Positions 13,222 to 14,188 of a stretch of DNA of 14,188 nt are shown piece after piece. The stretch comes from 13-2-20CM-68-14 sp051955535 (lineage in GTDB: Bacteria; Actinomycetota; Thermoleophilia; Gaiellales; Gaiellaceae), in contig JBQCGP010000053.1 of assembly GCA_051955535.1 (NCBI GenBank), forward strand, positions 1 to 14,188, read 5' to 3'. Positions within the stretch are counted from its first letter, which is position 1; each line of letters opens with the position of its first letter. A program made the translations under genes and the position numbers. The notes below the pieces were generated by a model. The model worked only from the letters and a program-made list of their open reading frames with translations, searched no databases and was not told the DNA's origin.

Positions 13222-14025
13222 TTGAAAACCGCGCCTGGCCGGGGCAGGCCCGCAGAAGCGCACCCCGCAGGCGCGGACGAGGCCCCTGCGCCTACCTGGT
13301 CGTGGTCCAAGACGCTGCTGAGGCGGCTCGTGAGGCGGGACGCAGTCGACGCGGCCGTCGACCGGATTCGGTTCCACATCGACACCTTCCCGTTCGGCCT
13401 TTACCAGCCGGTCTCGTCACTGCCCGGTGCGCAGGCGACGCGGGCCCGCGGATCGGAGACCCGCTGGGAGGCGATGCGGCCGGTGCTCGAGGCCAACGGC
13501 GTCCGTACCGGGGTCGACATCGGTGCCTGTGAGGGCTACTTCTCGCTGATGCTCGCGGAAGCCGGCGTCTCCACGATCGCACTCGAGGGTAAGCCGTCCA
13601 ACTACCGGACGACGCTCTACGCCGTCCGTCGGAGCGGCCTGGAGAACATCGGCGTTCTCGCGCTCGCGCTGACGCCCGAGAACGTCGAGCTGATGCCGTC
13701 CGCCGACTGCGTCTTGTGCCTGTCGATCTGGCACCACTTCGTCCGCGCCTACGGCCTCGAAGCCGCGACGCAGATGCAGGAGGCGATCTGGCGCAAGACC
13801 GGGGTCGTCATGTTCTTCGACACGGGCGAGACCGAGATGACGCCCGACTACGGGCTGCCGGAGATGACACCGGACCCGCGCTCCTGGCTCGAGGACTACC
13901 TCTCCCGCACGTGCGCCGGCAGCCGCGTCGAACACCTCGGCCGGCACCGAGCATTCGATCCGGAGGGCGGGACTGTCGAGCGGAGCCTGTTCGCGATAGT
14001 CAGGAGCGCCGCGCCGCCTCCGTAG
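13222..14025 (+). CDS. Class I SAM-dependent methyltransferase, probably surface-glycan related
   Basis: A 267-residue protein starting at TTG 13222 behind GGAGGAGG. Residues 1-28 are a low-complexity Pro/Ala/Gly leader. The Rossmann domain begins near 80: motif I is VDIGACEGYFSLM (98-110), a variant of the glycine-rich loop; Glu122 in IALEGKP fits the acid that binds the SAM ribose. LSIWHHFVRAYGLEAATQM (167-185) and KTGVVMFFDTGETEM (192-206) are the post-II/III regions. This combination resembles the CmoB-like and exopolysaccharide-associated methyltransferase group. Methylation of a sugar or lipid-linked glycan is the favoured role because of the acyltransferase upstream and the membrane protein downstream; tRNA modification is less likely here. 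The stop is 23 nt before the next start. Confidence 0.82.
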   Translation: MKTAPGRGRPAEAHPAGADEAPAPTWSWSKTLLRRLVRRDAVDAAVDRIRFHIDTFPFGLYQPVSSLPGAQATRARGSETRWEAMRPVLEANGVRTGVDIGACEGYFSLMLAEAGVSTIALEGKPSNYRTTLYAVRRSGLENIGVLALALTPENVELMPSADCVLCLSIWHHFVRAYGLEAATQMQEAIWRKTGVVMFFDTGETEMTPDYGLPEMTPDPRSWLEDYLSRTCAGSRVEHLGRHRAFDPEGGTVERSLFAIVRSAAPPP

Positions 14026-14036
14026 GAGGAGGGGGC

Positions 14037-14042
14037 TACGCT
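14037..14042 (+). promoter_or_regulatory. -10-like element TACGCT, 6 nt before GTG 14049
   Basis: Same hexamer and the same 6-nt spacing as at 10009-10014. Implies leaderless transcription of the gene at the right edge. CCTCC-gta-GGAGG immediately upstream could form a small hairpin around the methyltransferase stop. Confidence 0.4.
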
Positions 14043-14048
14043 TTCCGA

Positions 14049-14188
14049 GTGGCGCGTCGTTCGTCCCCCCAGCAGGCGGGGGCCCCCGCCGGCGAACGCC
14101 CGGCCTCGGCCGGGTCGGCGCTGCTCCCCAGGGGGGCGAACCCCGGCAGCGCGTTCCTGTGGCTCGGCAGCCTCCTGCTAGTCGCGCC
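14049..14188 (+). CDS. Membrane protein, N-terminal fragment (runs off the window)
   Basis: From GTG 14049 the frame stays open to the window end: about 46 residues, starting VARRSSPQQAGAPAGERPAS. The first 32 residues are Pro/Ala/Gly/Arg-rich and disordered, then NPGSAFLWLGSLLLVA begins a hydrophobic segment that looks like a first transmembrane helix. The family cannot be named from this fragment. Position after an acyltransferase and a methyltransferase makes a polysaccharide flippase, polymerase or GT-C protein reasonable guesses. The short disordered leader before helix 1 resembles that of the putative GT-C protein at 4321. Confidence 0.6.
   Translation, partial: MARRSSPQQAGAPAGERPASAGSALLPRGANPGSAFLWLGSLLLVA

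Noticed and set aside
1..14188. Search for CRISPR arrays, insertion-sequence ends, integrases, toxin-antitoxin or defence genes
   Set aside because: No regularly spaced repeats, transposase or integrase motifs, or recognisable defence domains were seen on either strand.

Overview
The window is high-GC, gene-dense DNA with short intergenic gaps, frequent GTG/TTG starts and stop/start overlaps (ATGA, GTGA). Protein families and composition suggest a high-GC actinobacterium, perhaps a soil Thermoleophilia (Gaiellales/Solirubrobacterales) lineage. That placement is inference, since no rRNA or marker gene is present. A recurring feature is a TANNNT -10-like hexamer only 6-14 nt before the first start codon, which points to widespread leaderless or near-leaderless transcription.

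Layout. 1-423 (minus): N-terminus of a membrane-anchored FG-GAP/VCBS repeat protein. 424-635: divergent intergenic region. 636-2362 (plus): two-gene operon of an M48 membrane metalloprotease and a membrane-anchored peptidoglycan-binding protein. 2404-2498: promoter and frameshifted stump of a PPOX/F420-type oxidoreductase. 2499-2783 (minus): 94-aa protein of unknown function, preceded by a 9-codon upstream ORF. 2894-4084 (plus): DUF3089 lipase-like lipoprotein. 4085-4320: hairpins and a tRNA-Arg(CCU)-like sequence with a shortened D-arm. 4321-6000 (plus): large multi-pass membrane protein of GT-C/YfhO-like architecture. 6003-8291 (plus): YtrA-type operon (GntR regulator, ABC ATPase, ABC permease) with a consensus promoter, a palindromic operator and a one-base frameshift in the ATPase. 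8303-9955 (minus) and 10021-10872 (plus): divergent M23 peptidase and polysaccharide deacetylase sharing a 65-bp promoter region. 10907-11878: three small membrane proteins, one of the GlsB/YeaQ type. 12023 to the end (plus): BioF2-like GNAT acyltransferase, class I methyltransferase and the N-terminus of a membrane protein, probably the edge of a surface-polysaccharide locus.

Most recognisable products act at the cell envelope: wall binding, wall hydrolysis or deacetylation, membrane proteolysis, envelope-stress ABC transport, and glycan transfer or modification. I found no CRISPR array, insertion sequence, integrase or obvious defence system. The most unusual signals are at the level of expression and decay: leaderless promoters, two 9-codon ORFs overlapping the next start codon, a decayed oxidoreductase, an atypical tRNA and a broken ABC ATPase.
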